The notes below the pieces were generated by a model that saw only the letters and a list, made by a program, of their open reading frames with translations, had not been told where the DNA came from and ran no database searches. 64,000 nucleotides of DNA, from contig CM065388.1 of assembly GCA_033060915.1 (NCBI GenBank), positions 38,783,501 through 38,847,500 of the forward strand, read 5' to 3'. Below, piece by piece: positions 37,401-44,100 of the stretch. The position numbers and the translations under genes were made by a program. The stretch comes from Euryodendron excelsum. Its lineage: Eukaryota > Streptophyta > Magnoliopsida > Ericales > Pentaphylacaceae. Numbering within the stretch: the first letter of the stretch is position 1; every line of letters starts with the position of its first letter.

Positions 37401-39278
37401 GTATAGTTGGTTCAAGGGTTCTATAGATCTATCCTTGAACCAATTTTTGGATTTTGTGGAGTTTTGTGAGTAATCTTCTTTGTATAGGCATTATACTCCT
37501 CATTCTTTTCAGTATGTTCATGGGTGGCACCCCCTTGGTGCCTTCTATATTTTTACATTATTTCTTTACTTGTTGAGAAAACAAAATAGAGTGGAGGTCC
37601 ACTGTTACGATTACAAGAGGAGTACATGTGCTTGTTTGGGAAGAGATGTTGGAAGTTCCAGCTGTAGGCTTTCTATGAAACATTGGTAACGCTGCCTTCT
37701 AAACGTGACTTCTTTACTAGGATGGGTGATGATTGAGAAATGCTAGATGATGGAGCATCTAATATTTCTGTAAACCGGTGGTAGAATCAGCAGAGTGCCT
37801 TTAGGCGGAAGGGGACTTTTGGCACTTGTGTTTTCACTTTTTGGAATTCTTTGAAATGCCAGACTTTTATTTCTTATGGGTTGGCCCCCTTGCCCTATAA
37901 TTCTACGAAGTATAATAACTAGAAAACCGGTAGGCCATATGAATTTTATAGGGAAAGGGGGGGAAGGACGGCCCTAGGGAGACATGGCCCCACAACAGCT
38001 GTGTTCGTGCTTACAGTCAAGCAGTCCTGGTCCTCATTAGTGTTAGTCAAGGATTCCAAATGTTTCTCTGAATGCAGATCAATGGTAACTGTGGGAACAA
38101 AGTTTGTAGGAAAAGGAGTGTTCTAGGAAGGAAGGAAGTGGGATGTGAGAGAAAGTCTTACGATCCAACTATTTTTAGTACACCTAAGATCCTTGGTGCA
38201 AAAGCTTCATTGTGGGGAGAAGAGACAGGTTTGGAACAGAGTCCTGCGTGTTATGTTTTGTTCTCTCTGAAAGGAGTTATATGAGAAGAATTTATGAAGA
38301 TAGAGAGTCTGTCCATCAAAACTGTAAATTCTCCAGGTATGTGTATCCTGAGGGCCTATCAAAAGTTACAATTCTAGGCATACTAATCAAAAGAATAAAA
38401 AATAAAGTCACGAGGAAAGGCTCTTCGACCCTCATTGTTTTAAAACTTTATGGCTTCTCTTATCTACTCTCTTATTTTGATTATATTCTGTATGTCCAGT
38501 GCATGCATGGGCTTCCTGTTATGTTCTTTCATAACAGTGTTTGGTTATTTTGGAGCCATGTTGACCTTCAACTGGCAGGCCAGCACCTGGTTATCATTAT
38601 TTGGAGAAGGACACGATTCTAGGATTATTTCATATGAGGAAAAAGTGTGTTTAGTATCTATTGTGAAAAAGTAGACAGTCATTTGAAGACTGAAAGATTG
38701 AATTGGATGAAGAATTGACACCCATTTGAGAGAACAAGGGAGAAGCATATTTGGCACTGAAAATTTTACAAACAGTTGGGGGGTAGTTCTAGTAATACGT
38801 GGAATGACTTGCAGTTTGCTGAAATATGTGAGGTAAATTTTACATGTGCTTGAAAACTCTGGTTATTCATCTTGTCACAATTGATATGCTGGTTCCAAAA
38901 TCTGGTTGAGCTTTTACAGTTTTTCATCTAAAAATTTATGCTAATGTGGCTATGCTGTCTGATTATATACTTCCCGACGGTATATGACAAATTTTAGCAA
39001 AAATATATGAGGCGAATTCTACTTGTGCCTTGAAAACTCTAGTTGTACATCTTGTCACAATTGATATGCTTGTTTCTAAAATCCGGTTGAACGTTTACAG
39101 TGTATTATCCAAAAATTTATGCGCATTTTGGCTATGTGCTGTCTGATTATATACATCACAACTGTATATGACAATTAGTGAATGGTGCCTCTTATCTCTT
39201 CTTTTGCAGCCCGTGTTTAGCAACATTCTTGAAAATGGGAGTGTATCGGGAGCTGCACTTTTTGGTGCAACAAACTAG
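1574..39278 (+). CDS. FTSHI5: FTSHI5, inactive FtsH-like AAA protein of the chloroplast (3' part of gene, 17 exons)
   Basis: Exons: 1574-1774, 1861-2154, 2307-2576, 3498-3587, 3704-3835, 6335-6508, 7539-7660, 8989-9190, 9482-9610, 13264-13446, 20433-20552, 29249-29434, 29555-29629, 30022-30081, 30506-30613, 32935-33012, 39210-39278 (TAG stop). All introns are GT-AG and the frame stays open for 830 residues. The family is about 1,300 aa long, so roughly the N-terminal third lies left of the window. In visible-residue numbering: a hydrophobic segment near 185-215, Walker A GERGTGKT at 335-342, Walker B-like IIFVEDFD at 391-398, second region of homology with two arginines (RPGRMDR) at 453-459, then the degenerate peptidase domain. 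FtsHi proteins form, with Ycf2 and FtsH12, the ATP-driven motor proposed to pull preproteins through the chloroplast inner envelope; this role is family knowledge. The match to plant FTSHI5 is close over almost every exon; the last exon is the least similar. Confidence 0.95.
2577..3497 (+). other. FTSHI5 intron, no recognised content
   Basis: A 921-bp intron between the transmembrane exon and the basic KRIRRKKK exon. Short open frames here have no recognisable domain and no repeat structure was noticed. Confidence 0.8.
3836..6334 (+). other. FTSHI5 intron, no recognised content
   Basis: A 2.5-kb AT-rich intron separating the linker exon (ending GARAPR) from the Walker A exon. I saw no transposon termini, tandem repeat or coding exon in it. 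Confidence 0.75.
6335..6508 (+). CDS. FTSHI5: FTSHI5 exon carrying the Walker A motif
   Basis: Internal exon of 58 codons, preceded by TTGCAG and followed by GTATTT. It encodes the start of the AAA core, [14 protein letters not shown], with an intact P-loop lysine and threonine. ATP binding should therefore be retained even though the protease part is dead. It continues into the pore-loop region ([14 protein letters not shown]). Confidence 0.95.
6509..7538 (+). other. FTSHI5 intron, no recognised content
   Basis: A 1.0-kb intron inside the AAA module, AT-rich, with poly-T and poly-A runs. A phrase built on AGGTCTG(Y)GACATA occurs twice (near 7092 and 7156). Nothing else stands out. Confidence 0.75.
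7539..9190 (+). CDS. FTSHI5: FTSHI5 exons 7539-7660 and 8989-9190: Walker B and second region of homology
   Basis: These two exons share a codon split 2+1 (a glycine) across a 1.3-kb intron. The first ends the Walker B strand with FVEDFD, where active FtsH proteins have an Asp-Glu pair; here the order is Glu-Asp. The second encodes [21 protein letters not shown] in two halves of the second region of homology, keeping both arginine-finger positions. The intron between them contains a 136-bp tandem duplication ending 26 bp before the acceptor. Confidence 0.93.
8691..8962. repeat. 136-bp tandem duplication in front of a splice acceptor
   Basis: Two adjacent units, 8691-8826 and 8827-8962, each begin TTTG(C/T)TGTCCAAGTTGC and end TATGGTCTTGT. 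By eye they differ at only about ten positions. The second unit ends 26 bp before the FTSHI5 exon at 8989. Confidence 0.95.
10587..12416 (-). mobile_element. Non-autonomous Helitron, copy A
   Basis: On the - strand the 3' end shows the Helitron signature: a GC-rich hairpin CTTGTGC/GCACAAG (10598-10614), a 7-nt spacer and CTAG at 10590-10587, followed by T. The candidate 5' end is TCCTCACTATT at 12416, preceded by A, so the insertion fits an A|T target without duplication. The first 130 bp next to the 3' end and the 5' segment TATAGAAAAGGAGG are shared with copy B. There is no Rep/helicase coding region. The 5' border is less certain than the 3' border. Confidence 0.65.
12807..12975. repeat. 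Tandem duplication, period about 87 bp
   Basis: Both units open with GTGAAAAATATTTTGATGGG (12807 and 12894) and continue with AGAAGCTCTTG and a shared TATGGTGTTCT. The second copy is diverged. It is intronic. Confidence 0.85.
13509..15216. mobile_element. Solo-LTR-like element, 1.7 kb
   Basis: It starts TGTCACGACCC and ends TGTTATA, a decayed TG...CA-type terminus. It is flanked by GCAAA (13504-13508) and GTAAA (15217-15221), a 5-bp target duplication with one mismatch. It shares start, order and several internal blocks with the element at 28075-29068, including CCCTAGGGGACGTCTCCCC at 14166-14184. No coding or primer-binding site was found inside, so a solo LTR is the simplest reading. Confidence 0.6.
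15862..17349 (+). mobile_element. Non-autonomous Helitron, copy B
   Basis: The 3' end on the + strand is a hairpin CCCGT/ACGGG (17322-17338), spacer TCTAAAA and CTAG (17346-17349), followed by T. The 5' region TCCTAAAAATCTACATACAG, followed by TATAGAAAAGGAGG, matches the candidate 5' end of copy A. About 130 bp before the 3' end match copy A in reverse complement (GGATCCATTGTTTAATG, TTTAAATAAAAACT and more). It is interrupted by the hAT-type element 16592-17027 and contains imperfect repeats of a TAGTTCATGTATT phrase. Confidence 0.6.
16592..17027. mobile_element. hAT-type element nested in Helitron copy B (436 bp)
   Basis: The left terminus is CTAGGAAGCATGGATAC and the right terminus in reverse complement is CTAAGAAGTATGGACAT. 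It is flanked by a perfect 8-bp duplication, GTTTGTAG (16584-16591 and 17028-17035). The ends match the family of the 285-872 element. There is no coding capacity. Confidence 0.8.
20433..20552 (+). CDS. FTSHI5: FTSHI5 exon with the lost zinc-protease motif
   Basis: Forty codons running from WTRETKFP to LEPFSWE. In active FtsH proteases this position holds the HEXGH zinc motif. Here the aligned residues read HAVWA, so the catalytic glutamate and the second histidine ligand are both missing. This is the defining lesion of the FtsHi class and argues for a structural or motor role rather than proteolysis. The exon is isolated between introns of 7.0 and 8.7 kb. Confidence 0.93.
22280..25919 (+). 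mobile_element. Decayed L1-type LINE (older copy), interrupted by a second LINE
   Basis: Pieces of a plant L1 reverse-transcriptase ORF appear in order across several frames: [13 protein letters not shown] near 22430, then after the inserted copy [11 protein letters not shown] near 23815 and TLIPKKGG near 23970, [17 protein letters not shown] near 24540, a zinc-binding RT-associated segment with [16 protein letters not shown] near 25095, and a terminal Cys-rich part near 25460. The 3' UTR (TTGTAATTTGGGTTGCATCG) ends in poly-A at 25911-25919. Many stops and frameshifts make it inactive. It is 5'-truncated. Confidence 0.85.
22664..23796 (-). mobile_element. Inverted (twin-primed) LINE insertion inside the older LINE
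   Basis: Left part, 22664 to about 22980: the 3' end of a LINE on the - strand, beginning with poly-T and encoding the typical C-terminal peptide [18 protein letters not shown]. Right part, about 22985-23796: the reverse-transcriptase core of a LINE on the + strand ([29 protein letters not shown], a degenerate LLFADHA where the FADD box is expected). The 18-bp phrase GAGGTAGTTTGTACTCTT flanks the whole block at 22646-22663 and 23797-23814 and is the target duplication. One insertion whose 5' segment is inverted relative to its poly-A end is the structure left by twin priming. Confidence 0.8.
26363..27331. mobile_element. Mutator-like non-autonomous element with 10-bp target duplication
   Basis: ATGCTTCTAA occurs directly at both borders (26353-26362 and 27332-27341). 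Just inside are short inverted ends (GGTTGTTAAA left; TTTAACAAG right). Subterminal regions at 26415-26450 and 27180-27320 are packed with GGATCG/CGATCC words in opposite orientation. The core is AT-rich and carries a (GA)n tract. There is no transposase. The duplication length fits Mutator-like elements (8-10 bp), but the inverted ends are short. Confidence 0.65.
26858..26898. repeat. (GA)n microsatellite
   Basis: About 20 GA repeats in the core of the Mutator-like element, preceded by a GATA run. Confidence 0.95.
28075..29068. mobile_element. Solo LTR, 994 bp
   Basis: It starts TGTGACGACCC and ends TTTTACA. It is flanked by a perfect 5-bp duplication TATTG (28070-28074 and 29069-29073). 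It shares the start and internal blocks, including CCCTAGGGGACGTCTCCCC (28756-28774), with the 13509-15216 element. It has no internal coding region, so it is a solo LTR left by recombination between two LTRs. Confidence 0.75.
29630..30505 (+). other. Two short FTSHI5 introns (29630-30021, 30082-30505)
   Basis: Introns flanking the small [14 protein letters not shown] exon. They hold poly-T and poly-C runs but no repeat or exon beyond those listed. Confidence 0.8.
31410..31495. repeat. (TG)n(GA)n compound microsatellite
   Basis: About eight TG followed by about 36 GA repeats, the longest uninterrupted dinucleotide tract of the window together with the CT tract near 62.03 kb. Confidence 0.97.
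32841..32924. repeat. 42-bp tandem duplication in front of a splice acceptor
   Basis: Units 32841-32882 and 32883-32924 both contain CTTCAAATTA(C/T)TTGGTTAAC and TACCATCATGATTAACTCTT. By eye they differ at one or two positions. The second ends 10 bp before the FTSHI5 exon at 32935, so it overlaps the polypyrimidine and branch-point zone. Confidence 0.95.
34750..35190 (-). mobile_element. LTR-retrotransposon remnant with initiator-tRNA primer site
   Basis: On the - strand the dodecamer TGGTATCAGAGC (34762-34751) is the usual plant copia primer-binding site, identical to that of the complete element at 51521. The adjoining DNA at 34763-35190 would be its 5' LTR, with TG...CA-like limits at 34764 and about 35191. 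No second LTR and no gag-pol were found, so the extent is tentative. Confidence 0.4.
35870..36525. repeat. Imperfect duplicated block, offset about 370 bp
   Basis: TTGATGCTTTGGAT(T/G)TAATTT, TTGATTC(T/C)ACAAACCTCAGAG and CTCTTGG(A/T)AAA occur in the same order near 36040-36110 and 36430-36500. Upstream parts (CTCCCATCT, CACCC) match more loosely. The second copy also has a TTTTTA run. Confidence 0.75.
36515..37588 (+). mobile_element. 3' end of an L1-type LINE
   Basis: Frames interrupted by stops give pieces typical of the C-terminal zinc-binding region of plant LINE reverse transcriptases: [12 protein letters not shown] near 36790, a [17 protein letters not shown] segment near 37030-37080, and [19 protein letters not shown] just after. 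The 3' UTR ends in an A-rich tail near 37570-37588. It is 5'-truncated and dead. It is a distinct copy from those at 22.3-25.9 kb. Confidence 0.75.
38821..39171. repeat. 180-bp tandem duplication in front of the last splice acceptor
   Basis: The unit starting at 38821 and the unit starting at 39001 share TGAAAACTCT, CATCTTGTCACAATTGATAT and TGTCTGATTATATAC at an exact 180-bp offset. The second ends 38 bp before the terminal FTSHI5 exon. Confidence 0.93.
39210..39278 (+). CDS. FTSHI5: FTSHI5 terminal exon and stop codon
   Basis: Twenty-two codons plus TAG, preceded by a clean CTTTTGCAG acceptor and in frame with the previous exon (which ends SSVHEE). The sequence [22 protein letters not shown] resembles the family's variable C-terminus only loosely, so this is the least certain exon. 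A 180-bp tandem duplication lies just upstream of the acceptor. No clear AATAAA was identified downstream; the 3' UTR probably runs through about 39.9 kb. Confidence 0.75.
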   Translation, partial: PVFSNILENGSVSGAALFGATN

Positions 39279-41125
39279 TAGGACCTTCAGGGAAGAAATG
39301 TAGATGAAACCCCACAATTTCCTAATATTAGCCGGATGCTTCAGCTGTTGTGTGAAGACATATTTGAAGTCGTTACATTGACAGTTTGAGCACCACCGAT
39401 ATTCAGAGTAGCTTTACAAGGTTGAGTTCTGAGAAGCAATTAGTCTTGTGCCAGACGCTAGACATGCTGCACCTGGCATTACCAATCCTGATCCGGCAAT
39501 ACATGATTTTGAAGGTACTGAACCGGACTGGATACATTGCACCTCCTTGGTAAATGAGTTTCCAATACTTCCTGAGAACTCGATTCAATAATCACTTTTG
39601 TGAAGCCCTCATTTTGGCCCAGCCATAATTTGCCTTTTACAGTGCCAGGCTATTGTTTCTCTTTCCCGACCATCATTTTTTGTTTTTGTTTTTTTAAGTT
39701 CATTTCGACATTGTCAGAGCTAACCAGAGATACCCCCTTCCCCTTTTTCTCGTGTGCCAGCATTTTGAGGCAAGCAGAACCAAAATCTACGGTAAAAGGT
39801 ATGGTGAGGATGGTGCCTCTGCAAAATGTAATGTGTCGTTTCCTTTGTGAAGAAAAGATTATTTGAGAAGTTTCGTTGTAGTCTACAAGCAATCCCTGGT
39901 GTAGAGTGGGGTTTGCAGTTTTTGAGTAATTCTTGAAGTCGAATGTATTACCATAACAGGGTAGTCCTGAAATTTTTTTTTTTTTTCCGAGCGAGTCCTG
40001 AAATTTCATTCGCAAAGAAATACATATATATATGTACATGGCATATGCATAGGCTTGTTATTATGGTCATACAGCCTAAGAGGATATTATTCTCATACAA
40101 TTTTGGTAGATTGCATCAAACGTGTTGATGTCTTAATTTTTATTAGCTATTTGAAAGTTGGCTAGCTTTTTAACTCTTAACCAAAATTCAATACCCCTGC
40201 TCATGTCTGGGTTCAAGCCGCGCACTCTCCATTTCCCCATCCTCAAGGCTTCCGTGTCCCTATTCAACCCTCCTCTTAGGCAGTAGTATATATCAAAAAA
40301 ATAAAAAGTTACTATTCTCTCTTTATTATTATGGTCTTTTACGCGTACTCATCATAAGAAAGAAATTTTAATTTTGATTGAAAAAGCTACCAAAAATGAA
40401 ACTAAGCTATTTTAAGAAAGCTGAAATGGTTTTATTTTTCGTCTTTAATATCTAGTCAAAATTTTCGTTTCTTTTTAATTGATAGGTGATACGCATGACC
40501 TAAAAACGTGAATATATTTTCTTTTATATATATTTTGACGGACACAAATCTTATTTAGACAACTTACAAAAATCTGTTTTGGTGAGTAGAGTTTACTAGA
40601 AAAATCAAAAATCAAGGGGATGCTATTGCCGCCCGTATACATCAAACTCACAAAGACCTAAAATATTATGAAAGAACATCAATTCCAGTCCAGAGGCATC
40701 AATTCCAGAAAAGACGAACGAACCCAAACAGGCTGTAACCGAAGCAAAACCAAGTAACCCACCCAAATTATAATAATGTATCTGAAATCCAAATTGAAGA
40801 GAGAGAGAGAGACAGAGAGTACTTACGAAAACTCCAACAACAACAACAAATCTAAAGACAAAACAGACAACAGAAGAAAAACGCTTGATTATTTCTTCTT
40901 TAATATATCTTCGTACAGATGTACATACATAGTCGACTATGGATCGAGAGAGTTGAAATTAAAGCCATTCACACAAATTAAGTGCAAAACAAAGCAAAGC
41001 TTATACAACACGTGATCAGTAACTAAAGGCCAGGCCAATGGCTAGCTTAGGTCTATATATATAGAAGAAGAACCTTACTAATTGAAAATATTGCATGCAT
41101 ATATGCATCACCTAGATAGCCTTTT
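39279..41125. other. Convergent intergenic region FTSHI5 / YSL-A
   Basis: Both genes end here, 1.85 kb apart stop to stop. It contains the FTSHI5 3' UTR (39279 to perhaps 39.95 kb) and, from the other side, the YSL-A 3' UTR. Short (GA) and (TA) tracts occur at 40798-40812 and 40020-40035. No further gene was seen. Confidence 0.7.
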
Positions 41126-44100
41126 TCAATTGCTCCCCTTGAAAAAAGTCATGCAGATGGGCGGCTTCACTCCGGCCAAAGCCAGTATTGAACTGGGCAA
41201 CGTCCATATCCCATCCCCACAAATCAATCCAGACGCCGCCGCCGGTCCAAATGCGGCAGCCTGAGCCTTGTTCATCTTCTCCCAGATGAAGAGTATCAAG
41301 CTCCCAACACACATGTCAATGGAAAAGTAAGCTCCGAGATAGAAAGGTATCGCCATCGCCATCGGTAGAGGCAACAGCCTCGCCCATTTCTTCGGCACAA
41401 CATCTCTTATCACGTTGATCACCATTGCTCCGACAAAGAACACGCAGCAAAGCAGGAGGCAGTTCTTGGGCAAGGATGAAAAGCCTTCCACGCCTAGTAT
41501 CGACATGTTTCTGTAAGCGAGAGCGTAAGGAGCCGGGTATTGAGACCCGGGTTTTCCAAGGTCATGGAAAGCCTTGTAAAAGAGCCAGAAGACACATGGA
41601 GATATAACACAGCCCATAGCAGTCCCAATGACTTGGCTCACAAACATGGACCTGGGTGAAGCCAGGGTCATGTAGCCTGTCTTGAAATCCTGCATTAGGT
41701 CAGAAGCAGTGGAGACAATGTTCATCATCACCCCACAAGCGGCAAGGCCTGCAAGGACCCCGCCGTGAGATTTTCCGGCCCAGGCTCCGATGGTGAAGAT
41801 AGCAAGTTTCCCGTAGGTCGAAGCGAGCGACCAGTCAGTCAGGCCGCAGCCGTAGGCGTTGCAGAAGGCTAGGGAAGGGGCGAAGACGTAGATGAGCAAG
41901 ACATAGTACCAATGGAGCTGAGGGAAGATGTGGGGAAGAGAAGCTGTGGAAACAATGGCAATGGAAACGTAACCGCCGACTGCTAGCCATGTTGGTATTT
42001 GGTCTTTGAGAAATAGTTGGGTCCTGCACTGGTCGTCGTAGGATAAAGGTTGCGCTTGATCAGGAGAGGGGCGATCGGCTAGCGGAAGAACGGTGCCTGG
42101 ACCTTTGTTTCGGAGCTGTTGAGACAAGCCTGAAATAGTTTTACCTAGAACTTTGACGAAGTTGTAGAGTCCATCTCCAAGAATCATGGCAATGGCAATG
42201 AAAACCTGCAACAACACAATATCACATTGTAAAATATATATATGTATATATATATATATATAAAAGAAGATGAAACATACATTATTGCGCATCGTACCCT
42301 GTAACCTTGGATGCCATGGAGGCTTGAGGGGCTGGGGTCAGTGTACCAGTCACCTTGTCTCTTTTCAATGAGAGGCCACATAACACCCCATGAGAGAATG
42401 GATCCAACTAACAAAGATATGTTTATGATGTATGGGCAGATCATCCCCACCCCAACATATGTAGCTGAGAAATCAAAATAGAACCTGTTTCATAATTTCT
42501 CACAAGAGTAGTAATTAGTACCAGACTGTAATCAATTAATGAATCAAAACTTTCTAATCAATACATATTAGCATATAGTTTTCTAGTTTGCTAGTTACCT
42601 TATATGTTAGTTTTGTAATTTGTATTACTTGTTGACCACTCTTCTTTGTCATATATATAAAGGCTCTCTCTTAATGTAGCCCTATATATAGAGGCACTCT
42701 CTTAATGTAATAGATAACTTTAATACATTAATATAATACAATGCATGCTTTACGTTACAGAGATCATGTTCTAGCATTCTTCTTCTCTCTCTTGCGGGCA
42801 TCGGAGTTCTTCTAACAGGTTCAGTCAAAGAGTAATTGCTGATAGTATAGCATATACGCATTGCTATCGGCATTGTATTCCATACCCCATATTAATATTG
42901 TCTATATATTAAACAACTAGAACTTTATTATAAAATATTGTTTCAATTTGATTGTCTTGAATATTCTCTTATACTGATGTTATCGGAACTTAAATTTTCA
43001 ATTTTAAAATAAGGTATATTTGCTAGTGAATGTAACAAATCTTGTTTGCGTTGGTAAAAATTTATTGACACTTTCCAAGTAGTATTGTGAGGACGTCCAA
43101 AACAATAAAGATCCGGCGATATAAGAATTATTAGTGGTAGTTGGAAGAAATGCAAGTGATAAAAAGCAAGAACTAGGGATATGAGAATGAACATTGATAC
43201 TTACTAAATTCTCTCTCCTTCTAATTACATCACTCTTAAGTACATTATTTTTATAACTGAGGATTTTATAGGGGTTGACACATTCGATGAATCTCATATT
43301 CAGATATTATGTCCAAAACACCAAAAAAAAAAAAATCAATCTATGGCAACACTTTAGGGCTCTTATTTAGTCTAAAACTAATACATTGCTATTTTGGTTT
43401 CCAAGGTCAAAGTTTATTTTCTTCCATCTTGTCGAGTCAAATGACACAAATATGAACCGGTTATGAACTATTTGATCAAGCCTCTGGAATATAAAAATTG
43501 TCTCTATGTACCTGTTTTCAAAAGCTTTGAGGCCAAATGTTGGGAAGTTTTCAAATCCACAGCCGTCCCCTCCAGTGAAGAACCATTGGAAGAAGGCCCA
43601 CAAAAAGCTGAAGGAGAAGAACTTGCCCAATGTCCTCACTTGTTTCCTAAAGTTTTATCATCAGCAATGCAATATGGGAGTTTTCAGAATGTTATCTGAG
43701 AGAATCTCATGATAAAGGACTGCAACATGGAGATGGAGAGAGAGAGAGAGAGCTGTACTTGGCCAGCTTGGCTCCCTGAGGAGTATGGAAGCTGTTTATA
43801 AGATGAGCAGTGGCAGTGCCACTTGGGTATATGAGTTTGAAGTCTATGACCATTATCTGAGAAGAGAACCCACAAAATTGAAATTAGTAACCAGAGAAAT
43901 GAGATCAGCTGACATATGGGAATCAAGGAAAGAACAGTCCCAAAAAAAAAATAAAATAAAATACATTGGTGCGATAAGTATTTTGGTGAAAGCTATCCAT
44001 GTCAAGTTGAATGTATAGGAAACTCACTCCAAGAGAAACCTGCTTTTTCCAGAAACTCGCTTTCACAATGGAGAAGAAACTCTTATCAAATTTTAAGGGA

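Larger units (their letters stand above)
33013..39209 (+). other. Last FTSHI5 intron (6.2 kb)
   Basis: It contains an LTR/primer-binding-site remnant (about 34750-35190), a duplicated block (35870-36525), a LINE 3' end (about 36515-37588) and a 180-bp duplication (38821-39171). 33490-33900 and 37600-38800 are higher in GC and look like repeat debris, but no family could be named. Confidence 0.7.

Noticed and set aside
36894..37415. A 173-codon open frame on the - strand
   Set aside because: Antisense to the C-terminal part of the third LINE; no known domain.
38212..38622. A 136-codon open frame with a hydrophobic stretch near the end of the last FTSHI5 intron
   Set aside because: A neighbouring frame is also open and hydrophobic because the DNA is T-rich; no family match.
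42490..42830. Possible solo LTR in a YSL-A intron
   Set aside because: A TATA-like stretch and CTCTCTTAATGTA phrases resemble plant LTRs, but no TG...CA limits with a 5-bp duplication could be fixed.
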